A stretch of DNA of 64,000 bases, taken from Triplophysa rosa. Lineage: Eukaryota > Chordata > Actinopteri > Cypriniformes > Nemacheilidae. The DNA is taken from the NCBI RefSeq assembly GCF_024868665.1, contig NC_079890.1, forward strand, positions 2,709,880-2,773,879, given 5' to 3'. Position 1 is the first letter of the stretch, and each line of letters begins with the position of its first letter. Position numbers and translations under genes: made by a program. This document shows, piece by piece, positions 23,301-38,300 of the stretch. The notes under the pieces are model-generated. The model was not told the origin of the DNA and searched no databases. It saw nothing but the letters and a program-made list of their open reading frames with translations.

Positions 23301-26300
23301 GTTGTTTGCTTGTTACCTTTGATCGTTTTATATCTTTTTGTTCGGTGCTGTACTGTACCTTACAAATTCAACAACAAGGCAAATAAAAGCCCGCGGGACG
23401 GATGGCGTGCTGAGAGAGAGTCTGCGGCGCAAAGCTTGGCTCTCCGTCTCAGAGTTGGTTCTCTGTTAGTGAACACCTGCTTGATTGTGGTTTGCCATTG
23501 AGGGAGGGTGTTTACACAGTGCAGACGCACATTTGCATTGGCGCAACATGGATCTTGTTTCCCAAACAAATCTGACTGCTGGCACACGCGGCGCTCGGGA
23601 TTCGGACCCAAGAAAATATGGCTAGAAAAAGCAGACAAATGGGATAAAACTGGCCTGTTCTGCGATATAGATACGTAAGAAGATGGATTCAATATGAGAA
23701 CAATGATGTTGGAATGTGCCAGAATATAATTGCTAATACACGTATATCTAATAAAACTGGCTAATCGTTTTAATTTGATTGTAGTGTGTACATTTTATGT
23801 TATTACTTGGCAACATTCTGCATAATGTGCCTTGGCAATGACAAAGCGATAAAAAGTAATACTAAGACCCCTACCAACATCTACTTAAAACTTCATATTT
23901 TCACTAGCCAACTGAAATTTTACTTGAGTATTGAATATAGTATGATATGAATATTATTTCATATTTAACTCTGGCTATGGATACGCAAAACAATAACAAT
24001 TACTTTTTGTTTAGTTCTGTTGACGTTTTAGTGACCAATCGACGTCACACAATGAACCTATGGTGGTCTCAAGCATGTAGCGAAAAAAATATTTTGTCAT
24101 GTGACCAAAAGCGCATATAGGAATCTGTTAACCAATAATAATTTCAGAGTGGCTGCTAAAGTTGTATTTTCAAAATTCCAAGTCGTGACCGGCCTATCAA
24201 ACTCTTCAATTGTTTCATGCATTGCCTGCATGTCTCTACTAACACGAAAGTAACGCATGTCCACAAGAAATACATTTACGATTCAAGATACTTGGAAATG
24301 AATAGTGCCAAAATCAAAACAGAGCGAGTATCACTTCCCCCACCATCACTGGCTTCAAAGCAAAAACAAAGAATCCGCTCAATCTGTTTTAAATGCAGTG
24401 GAAGGTTAAGAGGCCGGATGCTCTGACTCGGATCCAAACTGGACTGCTTCAGTCACGAGAATATCAATTAGGGCTTATTCACAGGACAACTGATGCAGGT
24501 GACAGGAAGCAGTATAAATAGCACACGAGTCAAAGATGGAAACAGGACCTTCTTATATAAAAACCTGGGTGATTGAAATGAACGAAATCGCAGTATTTTG
24601 GGACGCAGTATTTATCATAGCACGTAGATGACCCGTTCAGGTATAACAGCGGTCAAACCTCTGTCACGCCGCGCAGAAAAGCTTCCTTGGCCATTTTTGC
24701 GGGTCCGTCCACCGTTTTGCCGTCATCTTCGGGTCCCCAGCTGGCGCTGTAGACGTCGATGTGCTGTGGGTTGAGACTGAGGGACTGAGCTTCCACCACG
24801 TCTGTGACCTCACCATCCAACATTCGCACCCCTGCAGGACAAACCGGAAAGATAATTATTTTCAGAATTTTTTAATATATTGGTACATTGTGAAAAACTA
24901 AAATAAAACACTTAATACAATTTTTTGTCATAATGTTAATACAAATGCCACATTTGAAAAACAAAACGGCTATATGCAAAGCACCAACTTACTGCCAGAA
25001 TACCCCAAGGTAACAAAATAAAAAAACATCTAAAATGAACACTGAAGACTTAAAAATCAAACGTTTATACACTACACATTATAACTTTCAAGATGCATGC
25101 GAATAGACAAATCGCAAAAAAAAATCCAAAATCGTATTCTTTTGAAAAGGAAAAGAAGGAGTGGGGGGTAGGGCTGGGACGATATATCGCGATTCACACC
25201 AATTGCACCTGTCTAGGACGATTCTGAAATCGATTCGGTGTTTTATGCACAGCTCTTCCGTGAACTATGGCTCTTCAATCAGTAGGAAGTACTGCTCGAT
25301 CTAAAATCACTACGAGATTAAGTCTTTTATAACGTGCATTTGAAAAAGCAACACCCATCAAACATCATCACTATAAATATACTTTGTTATCATGAAAATA
25401 CCTGAAAAGGTTTGGAAAACAACGATAGAATATGACCACTGGCATTTCCTGGAACTACGCATGTAAATCGTTCTTCTTCTGCGGTCCATATTTGGAGTTT
25501 CTGCGTGAGAGTGCCCTCTGGCTTTCGGATGTGGCAGCATTTAACCGTAATTCCTTGAGAACATGAGCATAAGAATTGCACGATATATCGTCCCAGCCCT
25601 AAGTGAGGGTGCACTTGATTTTGGAGTTCATTCAAAGGTGACAAGACAAGCATCTGCATTCTTCCCTTTCAAACGCTCCTTTTACAGCTGCTGAACAACA
25701 GAGCAGCCCATCTTATCTTCTTCCACTTCCCCGCACAAAAGGGAATCCTAAACCGAACAGGAGGTTTGGGAATGAGCCGAGCGTTTGGTCTAAAATGTCA
25801 GAAGTGTTGAGTTATTGTGATCTCAGATCTCAAAGTAATCCTGGCTGCGGGCACTGGCAGTACACGCTCTCTTTTTATCCAAAGCTCTTTAGTTATAAGT
25901 GGTGAAGAGAAGAGAAATCGTAGTGAAGCATCTACAAAACAACGCAAACCACCCGTTCAATACACAAGGGGGTGAGGTTACTCCAGGATGCCCTCATGCG
26001 GGTTAACGCAAATAAACAAAACTTTTAGGTTTTCCAAAGCAATCTGAGGGTTTGTGGCAGACCGTACTGCAAAGAAACCAAACGCTACAGAGCACAACAA
26101 AGGGACACTGGTCGTGTCATAAATCGCCGTTGTAAATGTCGTAAACACCCCTTAAGGACAAAGACTAAGTTGGCTATGATTACGTCGCAGGAAATGAGAA
26201 AGGCATAAGATATATGCGGATGCACTGCTGTGGAGTAAATACAAATAATTTTTCATTCCCCTCAGAAAAAACATTCTCCTGCTCACCGAGTCCAATATTC

Positions 26301-29300
26301 TCATTTAATGAGTTCAGGCAGAGTAATTAGCCGGGTTGCCTGCCATCTCTTCTAGCGTGCTGATATCTCCACATTAAGCTTTCCTTAAGCAAAAATCGAC
26401 GGGTCGCCTGAACTATTAGTCAAAAACAGCTGGATGGGTGCAGTAGCACGGAACAGAATGCTGGGGCTCCAGACATGTTAAAAACTAGTGATGCACCGAA
26501 AATTCGGCTGCCGAAAATGGCATTACCAGTTTCGGCCGAACGAAAAAAAAAATAGGCCGAAATAAAAGCTGAAATATCTTACGGCCCCGCCTCACTCATT
26601 TTAAGCTTTAACTGACTCTCTGCCACTCTTATGTTGCTGTTGTTTTCATTAAAATGATTGTGAACCATCTATTAAAGTATTGTATTAGCAAGTGCTACTG
26701 TGTTTGACTTAGGGCTGCCCTCAACTGGAGATTTCTTTAGTCGACTAGTAGTTGTTCATTTAGGCAATTCGTCGACTATTCGCACGTTTATGATATTAAT
26801 TTAAATATTTCAATATACATGGGGAATGGGGACATCAGATGATGGTTCAAGCTTCATGTATGAAAAACATAGCCTATAATGCAAGAATTTTCTTCAAAAA
26901 CAAAATTCAACTGTAGCAATATTTTAAACGTAGAATATAAAATAAATTGTAAATAAATGAATAAATAAAAATACAGCAAATTGAAGCACTTAAAAGAAAA
27001 CATATCAGTGGAAATAATCAAGCAGACGGCTTTAAAACCGAAAGAAAAGTCTGAGGTCAGAACGCAGAAAAAATAGGAATAAATAAATATATTCAATACA
27101 TTGTATTAACGAATAAATAAAATATAAAGCAGTAACTAAACACTAAAACAATATAGACCATTAACTTAACTCGCGCCTCAGTTTTTCCTTCATTTTCCGC
27201 GTCTCTGCCGTCATGCCCTTCTTCATAAAGAAGGGCGCACCGGTTTCACGTAGATAAATTTTCCCAACAATAAGGCCAAACTTAAGTTCCGGCGACATAC
27301 CAAAAACTAAATGTTCTGTTTACACGTATAATAAAGCATATTATGTAAACAAATATTACGTTATATATAACGAATAGTCGACTAGTTTGACTATAACTTG
27401 ACTACTGTTATACATATAATAATTCTAGAACTAGAATGTTATATTTGATTGTTGTGATGACCAAGGAAGAATAATATATTTAGTATTTTAAAATATGTTC
27501 TCTTCCATTTTTGTGGTTTTAGTGTGTGTGTAATTAATACAATTATATAAAAACTATTTTTTTATAAGTCATCTTCGGTTTCAGCCAAGTGTATCCTGAA
27601 TTTTCGGTATCGGTTTCGGCCCAGAATTTTCATTTCGGTGCACCACTATAAATTAATGCTTTAGAGAACTCTAATTTAACTCCATCTCCTAAAGCTGCAA
27701 TTGGTATATTTTTTGTTAAAAATAAACAAAAAATGTGTAGTACAATGCAATGTAAGTCGCTTCGGATAAAAGCGTCTGCCAAATGCATAAATGTAAAAAA
27801 ATAAATGTAAATAAAAACTTTGTATCGCCATCTATGTGGCCGTTGACGCTTTCAGAGACAAAAATTACGGACGGTGTGTTATGATGGATTATGGATTTTG
27901 CTGGTCTCGACTGCAGTTTAAAAAACACAATGGCTTTAGTGCCAGATCACAAAGTTATTTCAAAAACAGCTGCTTTACAATAGAGACATGGACATCTCCC
28001 ATGATGCACTATCCATCTAAGAGCGAAGCTTTGATGTGAGCAGAACATGGAAATGCAAAATGACTCTGAACGCTGCGTGTTCGCACTGCTATGTGGTTGC
28101 AAGTGTTCTGAATGCTTTTTTTCTAGCGTAGTGCTATGTAGTCAAAAGAGAACAAACTGCGCAAAACGCGTTGCATGCAAACGCTTACAATTTAAAGTTG
28201 GTGTTTGTTCAAAATTCCATCGGTAGGAAATAATAATAACAATGCTCTTATAACAACTGCTATTACACATTTTACATTGGCGAGAATACATAAAGGCCGG
28301 ATGCATTTCAAATTCAAAAATCACATTTCCCTTTTAAAAATCTTGCACGAAAATGCTTCTACTGGCTGCTAATGCACAGAGCAAAACTGACTTCAAAAAT
28401 AGATTAACAATCAACTAATCTACAGTATGTTAATATAGATACAAGTATATTTATACTTTTAAGCATACTTAATATTAAATACAAGTTTCTCCAAACATCC
28501 TACGACTTTGTGCCTAATACACAATGTTGACATCCTTGTCCAGAAAACAAAATGCTGTCCTTGTAATCTTTTAATCTACTACAGCTCCTATATCTCATTC
28601 GCACATGCACATTCACACATCTCTTTTTGTTCAATGAAAGAAAGTCATGCGGGTTTGAAACATCATGAGGGTAAGTAAAAGTCTGGTCGCCTCGCATCGC
28701 ATTTCTAAATCTATCAATTTAATTCCATCTAAAGAGCTGCGTTTCAGTTACGTGCGCTTGGCTAGCAAACCACCGCAGACAAAAGCCCCATCTATAATGA
28801 AACTCTTCTGCCTCCCAGAGCCCAGCCAGCAGCGTAGAGAATCATGAGATCAAAAAAAATGCGTTGATAAAAGCACCGCCGCCAATTAAAAGGATTACAT
28901 ATGCTAGAGTCTCCCAAAAGAGTTGCTCTAAGGGGCCCGGAGCGGATGATAACTGACCGGGCGGTCATGAAGCCGAAACTAATGTAATATAGTTACTCTT
29001 CCAATGTGCCCTTGATAAAGAACCGAAAGAAGGGTTTCGGGGCTCTACACACAGGTGATGTCCTTGTGCGAATGTTTCATCAGGTGTCGTTCGGAGGGGT
29101 GTGTGTCTGGCATAACGGACACTTGTTGGACGCAGGATAAATGTTTCTGTGTGGCGTTTCTTTGAGCGATCGCCTGGCGTTCGACAGCTGAGCCCAATAA
29201 GCTTTCTTTAGTTATATGATGTTGCTTTTGGTGCTAATAAAGAAATGTTTTGTTGCATAGGCGTAACTTGCGGGTGGATGTCCCCACCACTTTTTGGAAG

Positions 29301-32300
29301 AAATGAAGAAATGCTTGCGGAAGGTGTGTATTGTTTAGGGGAATACATCTAAAACTCGTGGAAAATGCAGGATACGCCACTTTCTCACCATGTCCCGTTG
29401 CTCACACTCGAGTTATATTTTGTGGAAGACAGAGAGCCGCGACTCCAGACATGGCATCATCCGCGCTCTGCGCTGGCTTGTGTATCCAGTGTCCAAGCAC
29501 AAAAACGCGTAAACCAATGATCAAGTGACATTTTTAGTCATAGGAATAAACTGTTTTTAAGAGTAATGCACCGCAACAGACAAGTGACCTTCCCCAAATG
29601 ACAGTTTGGGAACCACATACTGTGAGAGCTGGAGTCGAAAAGCGGAGTATAGCCAATGGACGGACCTCCCACTATATAGCCTATAATAAATATTCCCAAC
29701 GAGTTATTACAGAGACAATTAATTAAAGTGCTCCGTGCGTCTGATCTCCCTCTTTTGTAGCAGTTTGAGAGCTGGCGAAAGCAAAAGACACAAAGTTCAC
29801 ACGAGACTAATGTGCAATTTGATTTCATCGTTTGTAAACCTCAAATCAAATGTTATTAGGGATCTGTATATTTAATATATTTGAACGATTCCCTGCGTGT
29901 TTCGGTTTGTCTGTATTCTGTAGGCTGCAGTGTAATAACGTTATTCAGTTAAACTTGGCGCAGTGGTAAGTTACCATAGAGCCCTGGGTTTCATAGAGCC
30001 ACTATGAACCCGAACGTGAAGATAATCTGACATTTTATGGAGATGTTTTGCAATTCAAATGATGGAATGGAGGACCCGTGTGGTGAAAGAATAGACTGTA
30101 CGTGTTGAAACATGGAAAGCGTGTCAGAGTTAAATATGCCAACTCACCTCCGATCTTGGCATTGTATGCCACCCCGACGCCACAGATGTCATTGTTGGCA
30201 ACAGCGGCGACCTCGCCGGCACAGCGTGTCCCATGTCTTGAAAAAGCAAACAGACAGAGAGAACGAGATTGAATCCTCATTATTCTGCAACTATCTACCA
30301 TTGCCAGAATTCATACAGATGTTATTTGTGAATTTCCATTTTGGAGTAATACTCCAGAGAAAAAGGGACGACACATCAAAACCACAGCTACAGATAAATA
30401 ATGCAATACGACTACGCGACCAAAATAAAAACACAAAAATAAAGTAGAATTTCTTAAAGCACCATGAGTAGAATATTTCAAAGACGAAGGAAACAGGTTC
30501 ATAAAAGCAAGACTCAAGGTCATTCCCATTATCCGCTCAGAAGCACTTGACTTTCTGTTTTCGATACTTTACACCTAATGGTCTCATTTGCTATAATTGG
30601 CCAGGTTTGAAAATCAAGTTCATTTGGATTAGTTTCTCGCTCCCCTTCAGCTAAGACGAAGCATTGAAATTCCAGGTAAGCACTTTTCCTTGGGACATCT
30701 AAAGCGGACCAAGGTCAACCTATGATTTCTCCAAGCGGCGGGATTTCTCCTGAACATGAACTGGACGTTGGTATTTTCTGCGCTGTTAAAAATACACGGT
30801 GCGGCCTCGGTGATCGACGTGGGATGGAATACACCGGCCTCATTTCAAGCAGGTAACAAAAGCTCATTCAGAGCTCTTGTGCGTGTGTGTACAGGCAGCT
30901 ATCTGTTAAATATGACAGCAGGTGAGGAAGTGATAAGCGCTGCCTCTGGGACGAAGATTACAGTGCGAGACAATGTGCAAATGCCACTCGCTTCATGCAT
31001 TTAATTATAAATTCAGCAAAGTCCAAGTTCTCTCTTCAGTTTTATCACCAGAAAAAGGCGCAAGGGTTTAAACCATGAATCTCTAATGCAAGTGTTTTTA
31101 TTTTAGTTCAGATGATTTGATATGTATCATGTAATTTGAACTTTACCTTAGCGCTGTCAATTTATAAGGAAAATAATAAGGAACATGGACTATAAAGAAA
31201 ATGTATCAATGCCAACTGTTCATATCACGATAATCGCTGGGAATTATTGCAGAATACAGAATTGCCGCAAAACAAAATTTTATTACAAAAAGATGCTGAA
31301 AAACTTCTGTTTTTAAACTTGACAATAAAAACCTTGTCTATTTCAGCGTCAATAAATAAATATATTTAAAAAAAGGTAAACAAACTAAAGTAGAGAACTT
31401 TTCAAACATGTTTCAAATGCAAAAGACCATAAAAAAACTATCATCCTAAAATTTATAAATTGAAAATCTCAAACATCAAATATCTCACTTCAGTTTTACT
31501 GTAAATATCTTAGAAACATATTACGAGTTATGCAAAAATGAAAACATAATTGAAACTTATTATGCTTTATTTATGCATTTTATTTAGTTCTTATACACAG
31601 CACACAGTCTGTGTTGTGTATTTGAAAGGTAGATGGAAAAAGAAGCAAATGTACATTCGACCACAAAAACGAGGTACTTGTGCATGATAATAAACGATAA
31701 TGCACAAACGTTTATTGCCGTAATATACAGAAGTAGAGATGAACCGATATATCATCCAATAATCGGTATCGGCTGTAAAAACATCACCAGTTTGATGTTC
31801 AATATTAATAATCATATGAATTAATAATAACATTCAGAAAGTAAAGAAATATTCATTTAATCTTCAGAATTGGTATCGGCAAATTACACTCGGAATAAGC
31901 GGATATCGATATCGGAGATTTAGTATCTGTGCATCTCTATATCGTATTATTGAAAACCAGCCATTGATCAAATTAAAGACACATTTATAGATGCACATAG
32001 AGTACTGCTATGTCCAAACACAGGAGGCACAGAGTCAGCAGACATAGTAAAGTCAAGAGAGCAAGAAAGTAAAGAGAACAGATAAGTCAAATCCCTGGAG
32101 AGTCCTTTCCGGCTATCCATAGCATGAGATCACCAAGGCTAATGTCTCAGACTGACTCACTTCTACAATAAGCACAGTCATGGGACTGAGATTACATCCA
32201 AGAGGGCGACTGTTTTAGTACAACTTAGGTTGTGGAATATAGAACAACAGGAGAGCGCAAGGATGCGTATGAGTTTCTTTCTTCTGTAGAACACAACATA

Positions 32301-35300
32301 TGATATTTTGAAGAACGTTGGTAACCAAACAACACTGACCCCCATTGACTTTCATTAAAACCACCGAGACATTTCTCGAAATATCTTTTGTGCTCCGCTG
32401 ATACAGGTTTTGAACAACATGAGGGTAAATAAATGATACAAAAATGACAATTCTTATATGAACTATCCCTTTAAAAAACAAGCTTGAAAAGAACATCACA
32501 TTGCGTTCCCGGCGAATATCTGAAATCCTTTTCGATCACCATTAAAATAGATTTTTGGACTCTCTGTATCCTGCTGTGTCACCCAAGGGGTTTATTCTCA
32601 TTTAAATAAAATCTATTTTTGCCAGTAGATGCACCATCCACACAACAAATGTGCATCCTCAAAAAAGTTCACACTTTGCGAGTTCACACGGCAAATGGCG
32701 CTTCACACCATGAGGGAGACGACTCCCGCTGAGATCTCGAGTCTCGAAACATTGCGCTATATGATGGAGATAAACGCTGGTGAAACGGCATCTTTGGAGA
32801 TGAGACCGGGATGAGCGGCATGGTGTCTTTAACAAAGACCTGTCCAGACGCGACTGGCCGCGAATATATTTGAATGATTTGGATGCGAGACAGTCTTCAG
32901 ACGTACCACATTGCCAGTCTTTGTTTATTCTTCACACCCCACCGTGCGGTAATACCACCCACAATTTGGCGAAAATATAACCTGACTTGCTTGTTTGAAA
33001 CCATTTCAGACTAAAATAAGAATCAATATCTCATACGTCTCATATCGACATGCCTCCCCCGTATAACCTGAAGAAGTCCAAATTTTCACCATGGTCTTCT
33101 TTGGATTCACAAGTCAAGAAATCTCTATCTGTAAGTGTTTTTTCATCCATAAATGGTCTGCATGGAATAAATATACAGTGATGTGCAGTAGGACACTTTC
33201 TTAAAACGTGTCTCGGTGTTCAAACTCAAACGTCGATGACACTACGTGACTGGCAGCATTCACATCGCACACGGTTATCATGATCGGATGAGGATGTAGT
33301 TTGGTTTTACACAGTTAACATCCCCTATGTGTGAGTCTGACCTTGAAGCTGAACGCATGCAGGATGCTGTTTTTGTGAGTGAGATATACTGTACCACTTT
33401 TGAGCTGGCTGATAGAAGCAACGCAAGTCTTGACAGGTACAAGAGGGTTTCTTAACATTTACATGTAGGACCTGTTGTATTGACTCGATCCGCAGGTTAT
33501 GAGACATTTCACACAAGTTATAAAATACTGTAGGCAATTCAATGTTTGAGTACACAAGCATTTCCACGTAATACACAATTGTAACAATAAAAACCAACAG
33601 CAATCATCTTGTTTAAATTAAAGACGTCTTCATTTTCCTTTTTTGAAACTACGGTAGTTTGGCCGTTTAAACTTAAAGGGATAGCTCACCCAACAATGAA
33701 AATTCTGTCATGATTTACTCACCCTGAAGTTGTTCAAAAATGTGTTCTGATGAACACAAAGAAAGATATTTGGAAGAATATTAGCAATTTTCAGTTCTGG
33801 GACATCATTGACTACAACAGTAGGGAAATTTTAAATGGTAGACTTGTTTGCATTCATAAATTCTTCACAATATCTAATTTTGTGTTCAACAGAACAAATA
33901 AAACACAAAAAAATTCGCCAAAACTGAAAATTGCAAACATTCTTCCAAATATGTTTCTTATTAAATTATTTAATTACATAAAGGTTCAATAAAATGATCT
34001 TAAACAAAATACACTATTTAACTTTGTTTAGAAATAAATGTGGTATTTCAATTTCAATTGTTTTTTATTTAGTTACGTTTGTATAAATGTGTATTTAGTA
34101 TTATTTGTTTAAAATATTATGATACATAATCACGAACCTAGTATCAAGCATCCTAACAAATCGCGAGCTGAGCGTATCGTTACAACTAGAGATGCACCGA
34201 TATATCGGCCAATAATCAGTATCGGACGATAAAAGCTCATTGGCTGATGATCAGTGCCGATATATCCTGTCAATCAAAAGAAGACAGGAAAATGCAATGA
34301 ATTTGTGCTCTGTATATAAAAAAATCACCAGTTTGACGTTCAATATTAAAAGTCATTATATGAAATGATAACATTCAGCAAGCTGAGAAATATTCATTGA
34401 ATCTTCATAATTTAATTAATGTGAGTTAATATAACCACTAAACTACTGGGATCGGTATCTGCAGATATCGCGCTGAATAATCAGTATCTATTCGGTATCG
34501 TTGCATCGCTAGTTACAACCCATAATATACAGCAAAGTGTCAGTCAAACAGGACACAAACACACTTGGTACACAAAAACACAGAGGTTGGAATTAGAGTA
34601 AAAAAAGAAATTCTTCCATATAACCTCAGAATAAAATAATGACAACTAAGAGAAGATGAAAGTTATGTCTGGTTCACCTTAAACGAGAACAATCAGTTAT
34701 TTTAAGACAATAGAGCATCACCAGAGGCGTCTCACCGAAGACATACTGCCTTTATATACCGTAACCCTGAATCAGACCTGTGAACGTACCGACACTGACG
34801 TACCGCTTACATTTGATAAGAATGAGATTATTCTGCACAGCCAATTCAGATCCTCATTCCAGACACGGCAGTAAGTCACCCTGAGACTCAGCAGGCCGAA
34901 ACTCTATTTACGCTTCCATGACACAACAAGTGTGGAAATGACTAGCGGATCCGTGCGTTAATTGCTTTTACAAGAGTATGTGCGTTTGTTTGTTTGTCTG
35001 TCAGAGGACAGATCTAACATTTAAACAGATCAAAATCAGCGACGGGCAGGAAACTCCAGAAGACTTTTTTGACATCACATCTGTCATTTACACTAGGCTT
35101 GACATTTAGCGCGCTTGAGGTAAAAGCCACATATTCAACATCACACGTGGGTCTTGCCATTTAACAGAACCGGAGAAGAGCGGCGGTTTGGTTGCTGACA
35201 GCGTGACACGGGTGCATGCGGTTTAACAAAGTCAGCGTAATGGAAGAATCCTTATTGCGTGTGATAATACTATATGACATCAAATATAAGAGCATGCTGG

Positions 35301-38300
35301 AGGTTTCTAAAGGTTTGTGGCTAAAGTTGGTTTGTCAAGTACGAATGTTACACTTCAGTGTATTCTGCAGAAATTGGGTCTTTTAAACACCCAATCTGTG
35401 CCGGTCTGACCCCAATTTGCACCCCAGCAAAACTCCCACTTATATATATANTTACAAGAGTATGTGCGTTTGTTTGTTTGTCTGTCAGAGGACAGATCTA
35501 ACATTTAAACAGATCAAAATCAGCGACGGGCAGGAAACTCCAGAAGACTTTTTTGACATCACATCTGTCATTTACACTAGGCTTGACATTTAGCGCGCTT
35601 GAGGTAAAAGCCACATATTCAACATCACACGTGGGTCTTGCCATTTAACAGAACCGGAGAAGAGCGGCGGTTTGGTTGCTGACAGCGTGACACGGGTGCA
35701 TGCGGTTTAACAAAGTCAGCGTAATGGAAGAATCCTTATTGCGTGTGATAATACTATATGACATCAAATATAAGAGCATGCTGGAGGTTTCTAAAGGTTT
35801 GTGGCTAAAGTTGGTTTGTCAAGTACGAATGTTACACTTCAGTGTATTCTGCAGAAATTGGGTCTTTTAAACACCCAATCTGTGCCGGTCTGACCCCAAT
35901 TTGCACCCCAGCAAAACTCCCACTTAATATATACAGTGAGGGAAATAAGTATTTGATCCCCTGCTGATTTTGTAAGTTTGCCTACTTACAAACAAATGAA
36001 GGGTCTATAATTTTTATGGTGGGTTTATTTTAACTGATAGACACAGAATATAAAAAAACCAGGGGAAAAAAATGTTATATAAAGGTTATAAATTGATTTG
36101 CATTTCAGTCAGTGAAATAAGTATTTGATCCCCAAGCAAAACATAACTTTGTACTTTGTGGAGAAACCCTTGTTGGCAAGCACAGAGGTCAGACATTTCT
36201 GATAGTTGGTCACCAGGTTTGCACATGTGTCCGGATACATTTAGTCCACTCCTCTGTCAATCTTTAAGGTTTCTTGGCTGTCGCTCAGCAAATTGGAGTT
36301 TTAGCCTCCTTCACAGAGGTTCTATAGGACTAGGGTCTAGAGACTGGCTAGGACATTTAATGTGCTTCTCCTTAAGCCACTATTTGGTTGTCTTGGCAAT
36401 ATGTTTTGCGTCTTTGTCATGTTAAAGGCTCATCCATGACCCATCTTCAGTGACCTAGTTAAGGGGAGGAGGTTCTCGTCCAAGATTTTACGGTACATGG
36501 GCCCGTCCCTCAGCCCCTCAATGCGGTGAAGTCATCCTGTATACCTGTAGCAGAGAAAAAGCCCTAAAGCAGAATGTTTCCAAGGCTTCCTGTGAGTCTT
36601 GGGCTAGCAGCATTTTTAAGGTTTTTGCCAAGCAGTGCACTTCAGCAAAGCTTTGTCGAACATTGTCTGCAACTCTGTAGACGACCATGGACGGCCTGTT
36701 CTTGGAGGGAGGACTGCGGTGCTTCCAGAATTCAGTCTACAGGGCAAGCACAGTGTTGAAACATTCTGCTTTGCTAAATGTTTCTCTGCTAAGTTATTAA
36801 CAGGAACTTCATCCGATGAGGGGCTGAGGGACCGGGCCCATGTCTATCTTGGACGTAGACCTCCTGTCCTAACTGGTTCAACTGAAATGGTCTGTGAGTT
36901 GGAGCTTCTTTAACATTGACAACCCATTGAGAAATATTGCCAGAGACAAGCAATAGTGCTTAAAAACACAAACAGTTGTCTCCTTCTCACCAAGCTTCTG
37001 TCTGACCTAGTCATAGTTGTGAGGTCTCCAATCTTGCTGCTGACACCTTTAAAACCTTAGTCTGGACCATGGTGTAGTAGGAGCTAAATGTATCGGACAC
37101 ATGTGCAAACCTGATACAGACTTTCAGAAAGTCTGACCTAAGCTGTGGTCTTTGGCCATACCAATCTGTGGTTTCTAGCCACGAAGTATCAAATTTGTAT
37201 TTGTTAGGGGATCAAATACTTATTTCACTGACTGAAATGCAAATCAATTTATAACCTTTATATAACATTTTTTCCCCTGATTTTTTTTAATATTCTGTGT
37301 CTATCAGTTAAAATAAACCCACCATAAAAATTATAGACCCTCATTTGTTTGTAAGTAGGCAAACTTACAAAATCAGCAGGGGATCAAATACTTATTTCCC
37401 TCACTGCCAACAGCAATCATCTTGTTTAAATTAAAGACGTCTTCATTTTCCTTTTTTGAAACTACGGTAGTTTGGCCGTTTAAACTTAAAGGGATAGCTC
37501 ACCCAACAATGAAAATTCTGTCATGATTTACTCACCCTGAAGTTGTTCAAAAATGTGTTCTGATGAACACAAAGAAAGATATTTGGAAGAATATTAGCAA
37601 TTTTCAGTTCTGGGACATCATTGACTACAACAGTAGGGAAATTTTAAATGGTAGACTTGTTTGCATTCATAAATTCTTCACAATATCTAATTTTGTGTTC
37701 AACAGAACAAATAAAACACAAAAAAATTCGCCAAAACTGAAAATTGCAAACATTCTTCCAAATATGTTTCTTATTAAATTATTTAATTACATAAAGGTTC
37801 AATAAAATGATCTTAAACAAAATACACTATTTAACTTTGTTTAGAAATAAATGTGGTATTTCAATTTCAATTGTTTTTTATTTAGTTACGTTTGTATAAA
37901 TGTGTATTTAGTATTATTTGTTTAAAATATTATGATACATAATCACGAACCTAGTATCAAGCATCCTAACAAATCGCGAGCTGAGCGTATCGTTACAACT
38001 AGAGATGCACCGATATATCGGCCAATAATCAGTATCGGACGATAAAAGCTCATTGGCTGATGATCAGTGCCGATATATCCTGTCAATCAAAAGAAGACAG
38101 GAAAATGCAATGAATTTGTGCTCTGTATATAAAAAAATCACCAGTTTGACGTTCAATATTAAAAGTCATTATATGAAATGATAACATTCAGCAAGCTGAG
38201 AAATATTCATTGAATCTTCATAATTTAATTAATGTGAGTTAATATAACCACTAAACTACTGGGATCGGTATCTGCAGATATCGCGCTGAATAATCAGTAT

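Larger units (their letters stand above)
33594..35450 (+). repeat. 1.86-kb direct repeat, copy 1
   Basis: From CCAACAGCAATCATCTTGTT to CCCACTTATATATATA, the sequence recurs at a constant offset of 3813 bp (37407-39263) with only isolated differences, for example ACAAGAG versus GCAAGAG (34970/38783) and CCAGACAC versus CCAGGCAC. It contains a MITE (33675-33960) and a hAT-like element (34187-34511). Copy 1 ends at the single ambiguous base N at 35451. Confidence 0.97.

Noticed and set aside
33750..33992. 80-codon frame occurring twice (also 37563-37805)
   Set aside because: The identical pair is due to the large direct repeat, and the sequence is a MITE; it is not a gene family.
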